Below, piece by piece: positions 1-11,664 of a stretch of 64,000 nucleotides of DNA (position 1 is the stretch's first letter; each line of letters starts with the position of its first letter). This DNA is from Podospora comata (Eukaryota > Ascomycota > Sordariomycetes > Sordariales > Podosporaceae), in contig CP071496.1 of the NCBI GenBank assembly GCA_017354895.1, positions 1 through 64,000 of the forward strand. The letters run 5' to 3'. Below the pieces are notes generated by a model. The model made no database searches. It was not told where the DNA came from and was given only the letters and a program-made list of their open reading frames with translations. A program made the translations under genes and the position numbers.

Positions 1-3000
1 TATTTTACAAATATATTTTTAAAAACCTATTTATAATACCTATATAGAGTTATAATTATTTTTTTTCTTTTTTTTACTATTTTATTATATATAAGTTTCT
101 TCTATTATTAATTCTTTTAAAATATATAATAAAAAATATTATTTTTATTTACTTTTTTAATAAAAAAAACCTAAAAATTTATTTACTTTATTAGTTTTAG
201 ATATTTCGTACGAATTTCCTCCTATACCCTAACCTAAACTAATATTATTATAAAATACTTAATATCTGATACTTTTACTTATATAAATAACCGACGAACT
301 ATCGTTACTTTCCTCTTTAATATAGCCCTGTACTTTTAATAAAGTCTTTTAATATTTTCTTTAAACTAACTTAGTTCCCTTTTCTTAATTATAATTAACC
401 CTATTAATAATTTTTTCCGTATAAATATTCTTTTTTAGACTTATAAAATAAATTTTTATTTTTTTTTAACGGTTCTTACCGCCTATAAAACTTTTTAGGA
501 ACCCTATACTTATTATACCTTTAAAAATAAAGGTTTAACTTTCGTACGGTATTTAAATTTAAACCCTTAACCCTTAAAAACTAATTACTTAACTCCTTAC
601 TTTTCTTTTAAGCCTATTTATCCTTAAATAAACCCTTTAATATATATAGCTTTTCTAATCTACTAAGAAGTTTAGTTAATTATAGAATATTTCGTACGAT
701 ACTATAAAATCTATAGGCTAGCGATTATTAAAATTTATACCGTATATATTTCTTTTTAAATTCGGTATATTTTAAAAAGTAAATTATATAATATATTTAT
801 AACTATAAAAACGCTTTAGTTTTAACTTTTGTATTTCGTATAATATTTTTCTTCCTTTTTTATTTTTTTATAGTAACGCGTTATTATTTTTCTTTATTAA
901 TAACTATATCGAAAGCTTCCTTATCTATAGCTTCCGGAGTTACTATATAATAAGACTTATAACTTTCTTCCTTTACTTATAAAAATTTCGTACGAGCTAC
1001 ACGAGAAAACCGCTCTTTATATAACTTGTATAACTCCTTACCTTCCTTATATCCGGTTTTATTTATCCGCCCGTTTATTACCCGGGAAAGAATAATCCTA
1101 TAATATAAGTTACTATCCTATATAAAATATTTTATTTTTAATAACGTTAAATCTATAGTCCCGGTAATTAACTTTCCGGCTATACGATTCTTTATAAAAA
1201 AAATAATTAATTTAGCTTTTACTCCGTCTTTTCCGGTTCGTCCGCTTTCCTAAATAAAATCCTTTAATATCCTTAGAAGCCCGGTATAGAAAATATATCG
1301 TACGTTTAAAATATTAATATTAGTATTTAAGGTAGACGTAACTATAATAGTATTACCGCTTTTAATTTATTTTCGTACGATTTTACTCTTTTAAATAGTA
1401 TTTTTTATATTATTATAGTATACTAAACACTTAAGTAAGTATAAAATAATTTTAGTAAAATCGATCGAGGGGGAATAAATAATAACCTTCGTACGAGGAT
1501 TACGATTATTAATAAACTTAACTTACTAGCCAAAGGCTTAGAGAATAGCCTCTTAATCCCTATACTTAACTATAGAGTATTTAATATTCGATCGGGATAT
1601 AATAGATCGTATAATAGTTACTTTTTATAAATTAAAATATAAACTTTTATAAAATTTTAATAAGTTTTAAAGTAAGAGGGTAGTTATTAGGAAAATTAAT
1701 TACGTTCCGATTAAAATTATATATTAACCGATTTGCCGGAGGAGTAATCGAAATTCGTACGACGAATTTAAAATAGTATAATACTTATTAAAAATAATTC
1801 GGTTAAACTATTATTATACGTTAAGTTTATTAATAAAGGTTTTAAACGTTTTAATATAAAAAGCCTTTAGGGTTATAAAAATAATTTAATTAATCGAAAC
1901 CTCTTTAAAGCTCTAAATTATATAATTAATTTTTACTTATTTATAACGCTAAGCTATATCCTTTTATAGTATTATAAAAAGAAAAATAATAATAGTAACC
2001 CCGTCCTTTATATAATAAATTAAAAGTAAAAAAATAATATTTTTTTTACTCCCTATCCCAATAATATAAACGATTGGGCTAAACCTTTATATGATAAATA
2101 TTAATACCTCGCGTTAATTACTTTTAAAACTAATATTAAAATTATTAAGTATTTAACGGAAATAGCTTTTAATATTAAGGTTAGTTAGGTACCGGAGTCG
2201 TTCCTACCGTACGGTATAATATTAGTTTTAAAAGAAATTAATTTTAGTTTATTAAAGTATTAAAGTATTATCCGAGCCGAAGGTAAATAACTAATACTAT
2301 ATTTAATTAAGCTTTATAAACCGTTATTATGGTACGGTATATCCTAATTTTCTTTAATTAATATATTTAGCGTATACTATCCCGGTAATCCTTTCCGAGT
2401 GGCCGGTTTAGGCCGTAATAATAGAATTAAAACTTTTATTTTCGTTATTTTCGTCGTAACTAAAATTAAACCCGTTATAATTATTAAACGACGGTACTAT
2501 TTTATTTTCTAATAAACTTTTTAGGATAAAATAAATAAAAAATTAGTAAGTAATACCTATAGTAATATAACGCTAGAGCCGAATATTAATTTTAGATCCG
2601 AAATAGCGTTTTATATACGATAAGAAGGCCCGGCTAATTTCATTAAACGACTATTAGTTTTTTAGGTTACCGAAGGATATATTTAAGTTAAAACTTTTAA
2701 ACTCGATATCCTTAGATAGTTATATAAATTTAAAATCTTAAAAAAATAAAATAAAGGTAAAGGCTCCGTTAAATTAATATTATAAATTAAAGTAAAAAGG
2801 GTAAATAAATTAAAAGTATCGTATAACGTTTATATTTAACTCCCTTAGAAAATAGTAATAAATAACTTTTAATTATCCAATATAACTTAACCCTTTATAA
2901 TACCGTAATATAATTACGACTATACTATATTAAATAAATATATTTTTAAGCCCTCTAACTAGTATATTATAGAACTTTATATTTAAAAACTTTATTGTAC

Positions 3001-5030
3001 GAGGCAGTAACCTTAATAATAAATAAATAGTAATAAAAAAAAGGGATCGGAGCCTATTTACCCGGTCGAGGTACGACTAGGCCTCGGTCGTATAATAAAT
3101 ATAATTATTACCTTCTTTTCTTAATTAAAGTTAAGTAAAGGAAGGATTTTCGGTAATTCTTCGTACGATTTAATTTTAAGGCCGCCGGAAATATATATTA
3201 CTAGGATCGGAAAAAAAGGAATAACTAATCTTATCCTAATTTATATTATCCTTTAAATTATCCTAAAGAATTTCCGGAATAAAAATATCCGATATTAATA
3301 AAAAAGTTAGGTCCTAAACCGTACGATTAATTTTATTAATTAAAATATATATTATTTCGATTAAAGTATTAATAGTAATAAAAATATTTTTATATTAATA
3401 AATTAGGTTTTAAAGGCTCGTACGTATAGTATAATTATTAATAGCTTTACGGTATCCGAAAATAGGCTTACGTTTAACGGTATTACTATTATATATTAAG
3501 TAATTACTTTAGTAAACCTTAATTATAAACCTCGAGACTTTAAAGTAAACGATATTAAAGAGACTAGGCTTTTTACTTATCTTTTTTAGCCGAGTAAATT
3601 CGTAAAGTAAATATCGTATAACGAAGGCCCTCCCGAAGGTAACGATAATAAAAAGGAGTAAAATAAAATCGGACGGGGTATATTACTTTTTATTATCCTT
3701 TAGGGCTATAGTAGCTAGAGTAGAGAGGAGAGTACTTTCGTACGACGACTATAAGAAAGGATAATTTAAAAGTTTAATAAAAAAACTAATAAATACTTAA
3801 TTTAATAATTTTAATTCGGCTTTATTATTACCGTAATAAAACTCCTATACTATTTATATAATAGTCTTTAAACTTTTAATTTAATTAGCGTTTAAATCGT
3901 ACGGTAACCGATCCTATTAATCTTAACTTTATATACGGTAAATATATTTAAAAATTCTTTTTTAAATAAAAAAGTATTTCTATATTATACGAGGGACTAG
4001 GCTATTACTATTAAAAGGTTTAGAATATTTTTAGTCGATCGTTTTTTTATTAATTTCGAATAAAACCGGGTAACCGACTTTATTGGATAACGACCTTAAT
4101 ATTATATCGGTAATAATTTAATTAATCCTCTTTTAGATTTTTTAGAGGACCGTAAAAGTAATTAGATTTTTATTATTTAACTATCCTTTATTTAAGTTAA
4201 GAAAGGTCGTATAATATAAAGCTTACCGGTCTAAAAACCTAAAGTAATATATTTAATTTATTTTATTTAGTTAAAGATTTAAAGCTAATCTTTTTTTACT
4301 TACTACGATAATTATTAATATTTATTAAAGGGTTAAGCTAATTGTACGATAGGATACTATAAACTATTTTTTTCGTTTTTAAATTTATTTTACGAGGTCG
4401 GGACTCTCGGTTACCGGCTCAGTTAATCGTACTTTAAAATATTTAGTAACTAACCGGCTTTTAAATAAATATTAATAATATATTTTAATAGTCTAAGGTC
4501 TTTAATATTATTAAGCTATATTAATATTTCCTCCTTTTATATTAAAATTAACCTAATCGTACTTTATACGGCAATACTCCTATATCGCTTTTTTAGTCCG
4601 TACGATATAAGCGTAAGTATTATATTTAAATTTATTAAAAAAAGGGTTCTTTAATTCTAAAATTAAATTAATTACTATTGAAAGAAGTATAAAGTTAATT
4701 AAGTTTTATTATTTTCGAAAGACCGTTAATAAATTATTATACTCTTATATAATATTTAGTCTATCTATAACTATAATATCTTTATAGGATATACGAAGAT
4801 AGGTAGGTACCTTATCTATAAAAATAGTTACCTTATATTTCTTATAAATAAGAATTTAAAAGCGGGAAATATAAATAAAAGGTTCCATTCTGGTATAGTA
4901 TTAATAGTAATATAATAGTTAAGTACGATATAAAATATTAAATTAAAGTTTATTATTAAATTTTTTTTAATAAAAAATATTTTAATAAAAGTAAAGTATG
5001 TTACGTATAAGTGGATAAGGGTATTAGCGT
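1..5030. repeat. RIP-mutated AT-rich block, gene-free
   Basis: The sequence is extremely AT-rich and nearly lacks CA and TG dinucleotides, while TA is everywhere. This is what RIP (C-to-T change at CpA in duplicated DNA) leaves behind. No reading frame of useful length survives on either strand. The hexamer CGTACG, which contains no CA or TG, recurs many times (for example near 206, 690, 986, 1370, 1754, 3165, 3737 and 4593), usually flanked by T and A. The block is probably one or more old transposons, but I cannot name the family. Confidence 0.85.
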
Positions 5031-5036
5031 ACGATA

Positions 5037-5810
5037 ACCGGGGTCTAGGTCCCGTACGATAGTTAGGGCATGCCCCTGGGTACGAAGGCAGTGGTATATA
5101 GTTACCGGGGTAATAACCGGGGTCTAGGTCACATACGATGGTCAGGGCATGCCCCCGGGCACGAAGGCAGTAGCGTATGGTTGCCGGGGTCTAGATCTTG
5201 AAAAGCAAACCTTTCTTCCAAATACCTGGACAGACCAGCTGTGCCACAGAGCCTTGTTATTCCGATCAAGGCGTCTGGGTCATGTATGATGGTCAGGGCA
5301 TGCCCGGGCACGAAGGCAGTGGCGTGTGGTTGCCGGGGTCTGGATCTTGAAAAGCAGACCTTTCTTCTAAGTGCCTGGATAGGCCAGCTGTGCCACAGAG
5401 CCTTGTTATTCCGATCAAGGCGTCTGGGTCATGTACGATGGTCAGGGCAAGCCCGGAAGGTACGATGGTCAGGGCATGCCCGGGCCCGAGGGCAGTGGCG
5501 TGTGGTTGCCGGGGTCTGGATCTTGAAAAGCAGACCTTTCTTCCAAATGCCTGGACAGGCCAGCTATGTCACAGAGCCTTATTATTCCGCTCAAGGCTTC
5601 TGGGTCCCGTGCGATGGTCAGGGCATGCCTGGTTGGTACGAAGGTAGTGGCGTATGGTTGCCGGGGTCTGGATCTTAAAAAGCAGACCCTTCTTTAAAAG
5701 CAAACCCTTCTTTAAAAGCAAACCCTTCTTTAAAAGCCCTCGACAGGCTAGCTGTGTAATAAAGCCTTTTTATTAAGATCAAGGCGTCTGGGTCTCGTAC
5801 GGTAAGGTCC
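5037..5810. repeat. GC-rich tandem repeat array, about 150-bp unit
   Basis: About four and a half direct copies of a roughly 150-190 bp unit lie head to tail (starts near 5130, 5285, 5435 and 5611, plus a partial copy from about 5037). Shared words are GATGGTCAGGGCATGCC, GTGGTTGCCGGGGTCTGGAT and GATCAAGGCGTCTGGGTC. Copy 4 carries a small internal triplication of an 18-bp word ending in TTCTTTAAAAGC (about 5684-5737). The core copies keep CA/TG and a normal GC content, in contrast to the DNA around them, while the outermost copies look partly RIP-degraded. Open frames inside it come from the repeat period and are not genes. Confidence 0.85.
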
Positions 5811-7473
5811 AATCTAAAAATATCGATATTTAGTTCCTTAATATACTATCGTACATTAGAATAATATATATATTATATAATAGGAATAAAAGATTATATA
5901 ATAATTTAACGGGATTTATAAAGCTAACGTTTATAGGTATTATTGCCTAAGAGGTAATAACATTTCTAAGTATAATAATAAAGCGGTACGTACGATCTTT
6001 AAGTTTCGAAAGCTACGGGTTTAATTCTAATTAAAATCCTTTTCTAATAAACTTTTAATTATATAAACTAATCGACTTTTAAATAAAATATTTAAAATAG
6101 TTTTTATACTTATTACCCGTAGTTCGTATAAAGTTATCGATACTAGCTAGCCTTATATTAGGAAGCTAATAAATAGTTTTTATATTAATATTAGTATTTA
6201 TCTTTCCTATATAATAATACTTAAACTAATAAATATATAGGAAATATAGTAAGTAATCTCGGTTTTACTATCGGCCGATATCGAATACGTTCCCGGTAAA
6301 GTAAAGGGGGCTAAAGTACTAGCGCGTCCGAGCTACCTAAATATAATTTTAATTTAAAGCCGTAGTTTAGTAATTACTTTTCCCTATACTACCTATATTA
6401 ATAAACCTAATAGAGGGCTATTTAAGGATTATTATACGACGGATAGGTACTAGGGTAATGCCTGTAGTAACTGTAAGTGGAGGGATTATAAGAGTAAATA
6501 TAGCTTTAATACCGCTAATTAAAGCGGTATTAAAGTTAAAGAAGAGAGTAACGGAAATAAAGGAGGCGCGGGGGCGAGCCAGGACCCTATAATTATTAGT
6601 AATTCTTACGATTAAAAAAGTCGTACGATAATAAAAGTTAATTAATTTTTATTTTTATTTTTATTTTTCTTTAATTTATATAATATTACCTATATAATAG
6701 AATTTTAGTATTAGGGTTAATAAAATTAATATATAATATAGAAAATTTATATTATCGGCTTTAAAATTAAAATAGTAATAAAATATATAAAAGTAATAAT
6801 AATAATATAGATTCTTTACTAATAAATCTTTAAAGAACTTTATTTAAATAATAATAGTTTATTTATAAACTTTATTTTATAAAAGATTAAAAAAAATACT
6901 ATAGGGTTATAGGCTATATAATAAATAGTAAAATAATTTATTTAGAAAGTTAGAATTATTTATATATATATAAAGTATAAAAGAGGAAATATTATAAAAT
7001 TAATACTTTATTTAAAATAAAATATTAAAAAGAATTTATTTATATCTCTTACCTCTAACGTATTTAACGCCCTATTTCTTTATTTTCTTATTTAGCTTTG
7101 TATTTATATATTAAACTAATATCTTTTTTAAATATAGAATAGAAATAAAATTAATTTATTATAGAATATTAAAATATATTAAAATCAATATATTTTATTT
7201 AAATTATTAAAAGAAAAATCTTAAATAAAAAAATATTATTCATTTATAAGAATAGTATACTATAATTTATATATTACTAAATAATTTATTAAAGGTATTT
7301 TAAAAGAATATTATTAAGGAATTATTTTAAAAAATTATAAAATATAAAATATAAAGAAATTAATTTTATTTTATAATAAATATATAGTATTATTATATTA
7401 GTAAAAAGCTTTATATTTATTATATAAAAATATATTTAACTTTTAAAATAATATAAGGTATATTATTTTATAT
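5811..7473. repeat. RIP-mutated AT-rich block, second part
   Basis: This stretch is AT-rich with few CA/TG dinucleotides and no usable frame. The part at 5950-6620 is less AT-rich. At 6457-6504 the plus strand still spells a Cys-x-x-Cys word followed by Lys-Trp-Arg, which may be a relic of a transposon- or repeat-borne coding sequence. Nothing else is recognisable. Confidence 0.7.
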
Positions 7474-8262
7474 AGCTCGTTTAGTCTATTCCAATAATAT
7501 TTTTGCTTTTCGTTTTAAAAAAAGAATTTCCATCGGATTATAAACTTTACTATCGCAATACCTTACCTCGCTTTACTATCTACGTACATTAATATTATAT
7601 ATACATTCAACTTTATATCTATCATTTACGCTTCCACACTACTTATACGACGATACATTTTATACTATTTTATATAGCTCCTTCAGGCTATTCTAATAAT
7701 TTCTTTACTTTTCGTTTTAATAAAAAAGTTCTTATCGGATTATACACTTTATTATTATATTACGCAACCTTACTTTACTCTATACGTACATTAATAACAC
7801 AAATATACTTAACTTCACATCTATTATATGCACTTCCATACTACTCGTACGACGATATAGTTTATATCATTCTATGGAGCTTATTTAAGCGATTTTAAAG
7901 ATATCTTTATTTTTAATTTTAATAGGAAAAATTCCATCGGATCATACACTTTACTATTGCATAAGGCAACCTCACTTTACTCTCCACGTACATTAGCAAC
8001 ACACTTATACCCAACTTAATACCTAACTTTATATTTTGTATTTGCACTGCCACACTACTTATATAATAATATACTCGAGACTATTCTATGCAGCTCATTC
8101 AGGCGATTCTAAAGATATCTTTAATTTCAATTTTAACGGGAAAAATCCCCTCGGATCGTACAGCTGAATTCTTCAACGGATCCTACCCCCTATTTCCAAA
8201 GTGGGGCCTTTTTTTTAGTGCGCTTTTCAACGGATTGTACTACAATCCATCGGAGAATAACT
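7474..8262. repeat. About 200-bp direct repeats, four units
   Basis: Four diverged units begin near 7474, 7673, 7873 and 8086. Each opens with a version of TATGCAGCTCATTCAGGCGAT, passes through CGTTTTAATAGGAAAAATTCC and ATCGGATCATACACTTTACT, and ends near ACACTACTTATACGACGAT. RIP damage is graded, heaviest in the first unit. The last unit runs into a 97-bp segment (8166-8262) that recurs at 9986-10082. Confidence 0.75.
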
Positions 8263-8373
8263 AATAGGGTTAAGCATTCTATATTTCTCAATAGCGGTTA
8301 TTTATAATCTATACTTACATATAAAACTTACTAATCCTACTATATTTATTTTCATTACTACCTATTTTAATAT
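8263..8373. other. AT-rich spacer before the first LTR-like copy
   Basis: A short AT-rich spacer with nothing recognisable in it. The five bases immediately left of the LTR-like copy are AATAT. Confidence 0.5.
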
Positions 8374-8998
8374 TGTTAACATGTGGGTACTACTAAGTGC
8401 CCTATTTACTGCACTACAGATTGGTATTACAGTGGGCAGTACTGCTATATGCAGTAACGGAATTTCCCGGCTTGGCTCCCTCTAGAATGTTCTTTACAAG
8501 GGACCCTTGCCTAGGCTTACAGGGCCACTGTGGCCTGAGGCTTAGTCAACGAATGCTAGAACCTTCCAAAGTGGCTACGAGCTTACGCAATAAGCTGCTA
8601 TAATGGTGTGATCTACAGGGCACCCCTGCTACTGAAGGATCGATGGATTTCCATGAGGTTCTACCAGACCCACTAAGGCCCACTAACCACCCTAAGTGGT
8701 ATAGGGCCTTCAGGGCCTACAGGACCCACAGTAGGCCTACGAAAGCCTATATATAGACCTCTCTCCTCTCCTGTAGAATAGTTTTTCTTTCTCTCCTTAA
8801 GGGCATCAAGGGGCATTAAGGATAATAAGAGTAATAAAGGCAATTCCTATTCCTTATACTCCACTGTATTACAGTGCCTTTCCCTTCCTTCGGTACTGCC
8901 GTCGTATCCTCCCGCTTCCGCTTGCGTACTGCTGTATTCTACAGCAACCGTGTATAGGTACTATATTATAGGCCTATCAGGGCATACCAGCTAACAAC
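8374..8998 (+). mobile_element. LTR-like element, less mutated copy
   Basis: An approximately 620-bp element starts TGTTAACATG and ends CAGCTAACA, giving short inverted ends typical of LTRs. It contains a TATA-like word (about 8750, CTATATATAGACC) followed by a pyrimidine run, as expected for an LTR promoter. A second copy lies at 9092-9718. This copy keeps many CA/TG dinucleotides. The base word AATAT precedes both copies, but in AT-rich DNA that is weak evidence for a target duplication. I see no internal gag/pol region, so these could be solo LTRs or the ends of a deleted element. Orientation is inferred from the TATA box. Confidence 0.6.
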
Positions 8999-9091
8999 TT
9001 ACTATAATATTAATCTATAAGGTAGTAAATACAGTACTTAGTAATACCTATATATTAATAGTTTTTATATTTAAAATTTAATAATAAATAT

Positions 9092-9720
9092 TATTAATGT
9101 ATAGGTATTATTAAGTGCCCTATTTACTACCCTATAGATTAGTATTATAGTAGGTAGTACTATTATAAGTAGTAACGAAATTTCTTAGCTTTAATTCTTT
9201 TAAAATCTTTTTTATAAGGGACCCTTACTTAGGCTTATAGGGCTACTATAACCTAAGGCTTAATTAATAAATATTAAAACCTTTCAAAGTAACTATAAGC
9301 TTATATAATAACCTATTATAATAATATAATTTATAGGGTACCTTTATTATTAATGGACCGATAGATTTCTATAAGATTTTACTAGACCTATTAAAGCCTA
9401 TTAATTACTCTAAATAGTATATAGGCTTTTAGGGCCTATAGGACCTATAGTAGGCCTACGAAGGCTTATTTATAGACCTTTCTCCTCTTTTATAAAATAG
9501 CTTTTCTTTTTTTCCTTAAGAGTAAAGAATTAAAGCTTGAAGGGTAATTAAAGCAATAAAGGTAATTCTTATTCCTTATACTTTACTATATTATAATACT
9601 TTATTTTTCCTTCGGTACTACCGTTATATCTTCCCGCTTTCGCTTACGCACTACTATATTCTATAGTAACCCTATATAGGTTTTATATTATAGGCCTATT
9701 AGGGTATATTAGCTAATAAT
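9092..9720 (+). mobile_element. LTR-like element, RIP-mutated copy
   Basis: This copy aligns along its full length with 8374-8998. Most differences are CA-to-TA or TG-to-TA; for example TGTGGGTACTACTAAG became TGTATAGGTATTATTAAG, and GCAGTACTGC became GTAGTACTAT. The right end adjoins DNA matching the middle of the 200-bp repeat unit, so the element seems to have inserted into, or been duplicated with, that repeat. Confidence 0.6.
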
Positions 9721-10083
9721 AATATTTTTGCTTTTCGTTTTAATAAGAAAATTCTTATTAAATTATATATTTCATTATTATATTACGCAATTTTATTTTA
9801 CTTTCTACGTATATTAGTAATATACTTATATCTAACTTTATACTTAACTTTATATTAATTATTTATATTTCTATATTACTTATACGATAATGCACTTTAT
9901 ACCATTCTGTGCAGCTCATTCAAGCGATTCTAAAGATATCTTCATTTTTAATTTTGACGGGAAAAATCCTATCGAATCGTACAACTGAATTCTTCAACGG
10001 ATCCTACCCCCTGTTTCCAAAGTGGGGCATTTTTTTTAGTGCGCTTTTCAACGGATTGTACTACAATCCATCGGAGAATAACT
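9721..10083. repeat. Second locus of the 200-bp repeats
   Basis: Partial units matching those at 7673-8262 resume directly after the second LTR-like copy. The stretch 9986-10082 is almost identical to 8166-8262. It ends with GGATTGTACTACAATCC, a perfect inverted repeat with 8-bp arms around one base. A minus-strand frame over 9969-10262 is not convincing as a gene. Confidence 0.7.
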
Positions 10084-10742
10084 GATAAGCCCAGTGCTAA
10101 GCCTGGCATTATCCTGAATCGATAGACTCGACCATCGATCCTATCGATACTGTCCCTTTTGGAATTGACTCTTCTAGATCGATCCTCGATCCCAATGATC
10201 CAGTTCTGATTGGTCCTTGTCCTTATGCTATTGATTAGTCCGTGTTGCGCCCCGCGCCCCACTAAGTGTCAATTCGTGACAATACACTATAAAACTATCT
10301 ACTAACTACCTAGTTCCTCCGTATATATAAACTATGAGACCGTGGACTGTAAGCCCCACTTCAGTCTCCGGTCCAGCTATCATTGGTCCGCTTATCCCCC
10401 TTTTCATGTCAAACCATAACAATAAGCCCAAAGACAGAATATATTATATATCCTAGACTGGGTTCTTATGTTTGAGAATAAGGTGCCTGCTAGGAAGTTT
10501 GCTAAGACAATGGTTAGTCTCTTTGACCTGAAGCATGATATTCGCAGCAATGGTCCAAAATCGTCAGGCAAAGACTCAAGCAAAGGTTACTAGGTAGTCA
10601 TGAACCTATAAATGGCTATGCGTATTAGACACACAATAGTCTGAGAATATCTAGGTACACAAGTCACGAGTTTATGGATTGCAATTGTAAAATTTGAACT
10701 TGTTTGATATCATCTTGAAGCGCTACTAGACTAGTAATTCTA
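10084..10742. other. Transition zone with possible retroelement remnant
   Basis: Base composition returns to normal here. The words GTGTCAATTCGTGACA (about 10265-10280) and a TATA-like TATATATAAAC (about 10321) resemble the edge and promoter of a gypsy-type LTR, but no partner copy is in view. No gene is visible between here and the first dehydrogenase. Confidence 0.35.
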
Positions 10743-10794
10743 CTACACAGCTCCATCGTAAATACCCATCTGGTGGACGCCAACTGTGCCCACA

Positions 10795-11664
10795 TTACTT
10801 TCCTTCCGGGAAATCACTGATCTTGCTAATCTCTCTCCACTCCTCCAAATCCTCCCTAGTCTTATCCAAAGCCTTTCCAATCTCAGCCGTGGCATCACTG
10901 CCCAAGGCAAAGAATCCAGGCAGCTCCCTGCCCTCGGCAACACCAGTGCTGGTGACAACATCGTATATTACCTCAGCGCCCTTGATGGGGTTGCCGAGCT
11001 GAATACCGTTGAAGTCCTTGAACGCCTGGTCGGCCTTGGCGTTGATTTCGTCGTACTCCTTCATTCTGGTGGAGGCAGGGGTGCCGCTTAGGTTGGCACC
11101 TGGCTTGAGCAAGCTGGTCCGGAAGAATCCGGGCTCGATCAAAGTGTGCTTGATGCCAAAGTCTTTGATCTCCTCGGCAAGACCAATGCCGGCCCAGCGA
11201 AGAGCGGCCTTGGAGGCATTGTACAGGTTGCAGCTGTTCATCGGGTACCATGCGGCCATGCTGCCGATGGTGACAAGCGTACCTGATTTTTGCTCTCTTA
11301 GTTGAGGAAGAACGGCGCGGTAGAGGTTCAGGGGGCCGAAGAAGTTGGCCTCAAACTGCTTGTACGTCTCCTCGGGAGTGGCTTCTTCGAGGGTGCCGGT
11401 CTGGACATAGGCTGCATTGTTGACGACAATGTCGATGACGCCGTGGACTTTGACAATTTCGGCAACGGCCTTCTTCAGATCAGGGAGGGGCTTGTTGTGG
11501 TCAAGCTGGACAGCCGTGATGTTCTTATGGGAGAGATCGACTTTGGCGGGGTTGCGGGAGGCAGCGAGCACCTTGTCACCGCGGGCAGCAGCGACCTTAG
11601 CAAGCTCGAGACCGAAGCCGGAGGAGCAGCCGGTGATGAGCCAAACGCGAGAGCGGGGAGCCAT
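10795..11664 (-). CDS. Short-chain dehydrogenase/reductase (SDR 1)
   Basis: A single-exon gene of 289 residues with a classical SDR fold. It probably oxidises or reduces a carbonyl/alcohol with NAD(P)(H) in the cytosol. The Rossmann motif TGCSSGFG lies at about residues 11-18, followed by NNAAY near residue 84, a catalytic Ser in GSMAAW, and the catalytic YNASK at about 151-155. Length and motifs are complete, and the ATG at 11664 precedes the Rossmann motif by the usual ten residues. It is the first intact gene right of the RIP block and points away from the second SDR. The two dehydrogenases are related: both end in an LEEW helix. The substrate is unknown. Its place in the pathway rests only on its position at the cluster edge. 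Confidence 0.9.
   Translation of the reverse strand: MAPRSRVWLITGCSSGFGLELAKVAAARGDKVLAASRNPAKVDLSHKNITAVQLDHNKPLPDLKKAVAEIVKVHGVIDIVVNNAAYVQTGTLEEATPEETYKQFEANFFGPLNLYRAVLPQLREQKSGTLVTIGSMAAWYPMNSCNLYNASKAALRWAGIGLAEEIKDFGIKHTLIEPGFFRTSLLKPGANLSGTPASTRMKEYDEINAKADQAFKDFNGIQLGNPIKGAEVIYDVVTSTGVAEGRELPGFFALGSDATAEIGKALDKTREDLEEWREISKISDFPEGK

Noticed and set aside
5241-5678. 145-residue open frame in the GC-rich array
   Set aside because: It is made of the tandem unit read through; the same peptide words repeat with the DNA period and in two frames.
5037-5810. CRISPR-like array
   Set aside because: Units of about 150 bp are repeated whole with no unique spacers, and the genome is eukaryotic.
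8397-8603. 68-residue open frame
   Set aside because: It lies inside the LTR-like copy and is destroyed in the sister copy; no family features.
9969-10262. 97-residue minus-strand frame at the RIP border
   Set aside because: It crosses from the repeat element into unique DNA and shows no domain.
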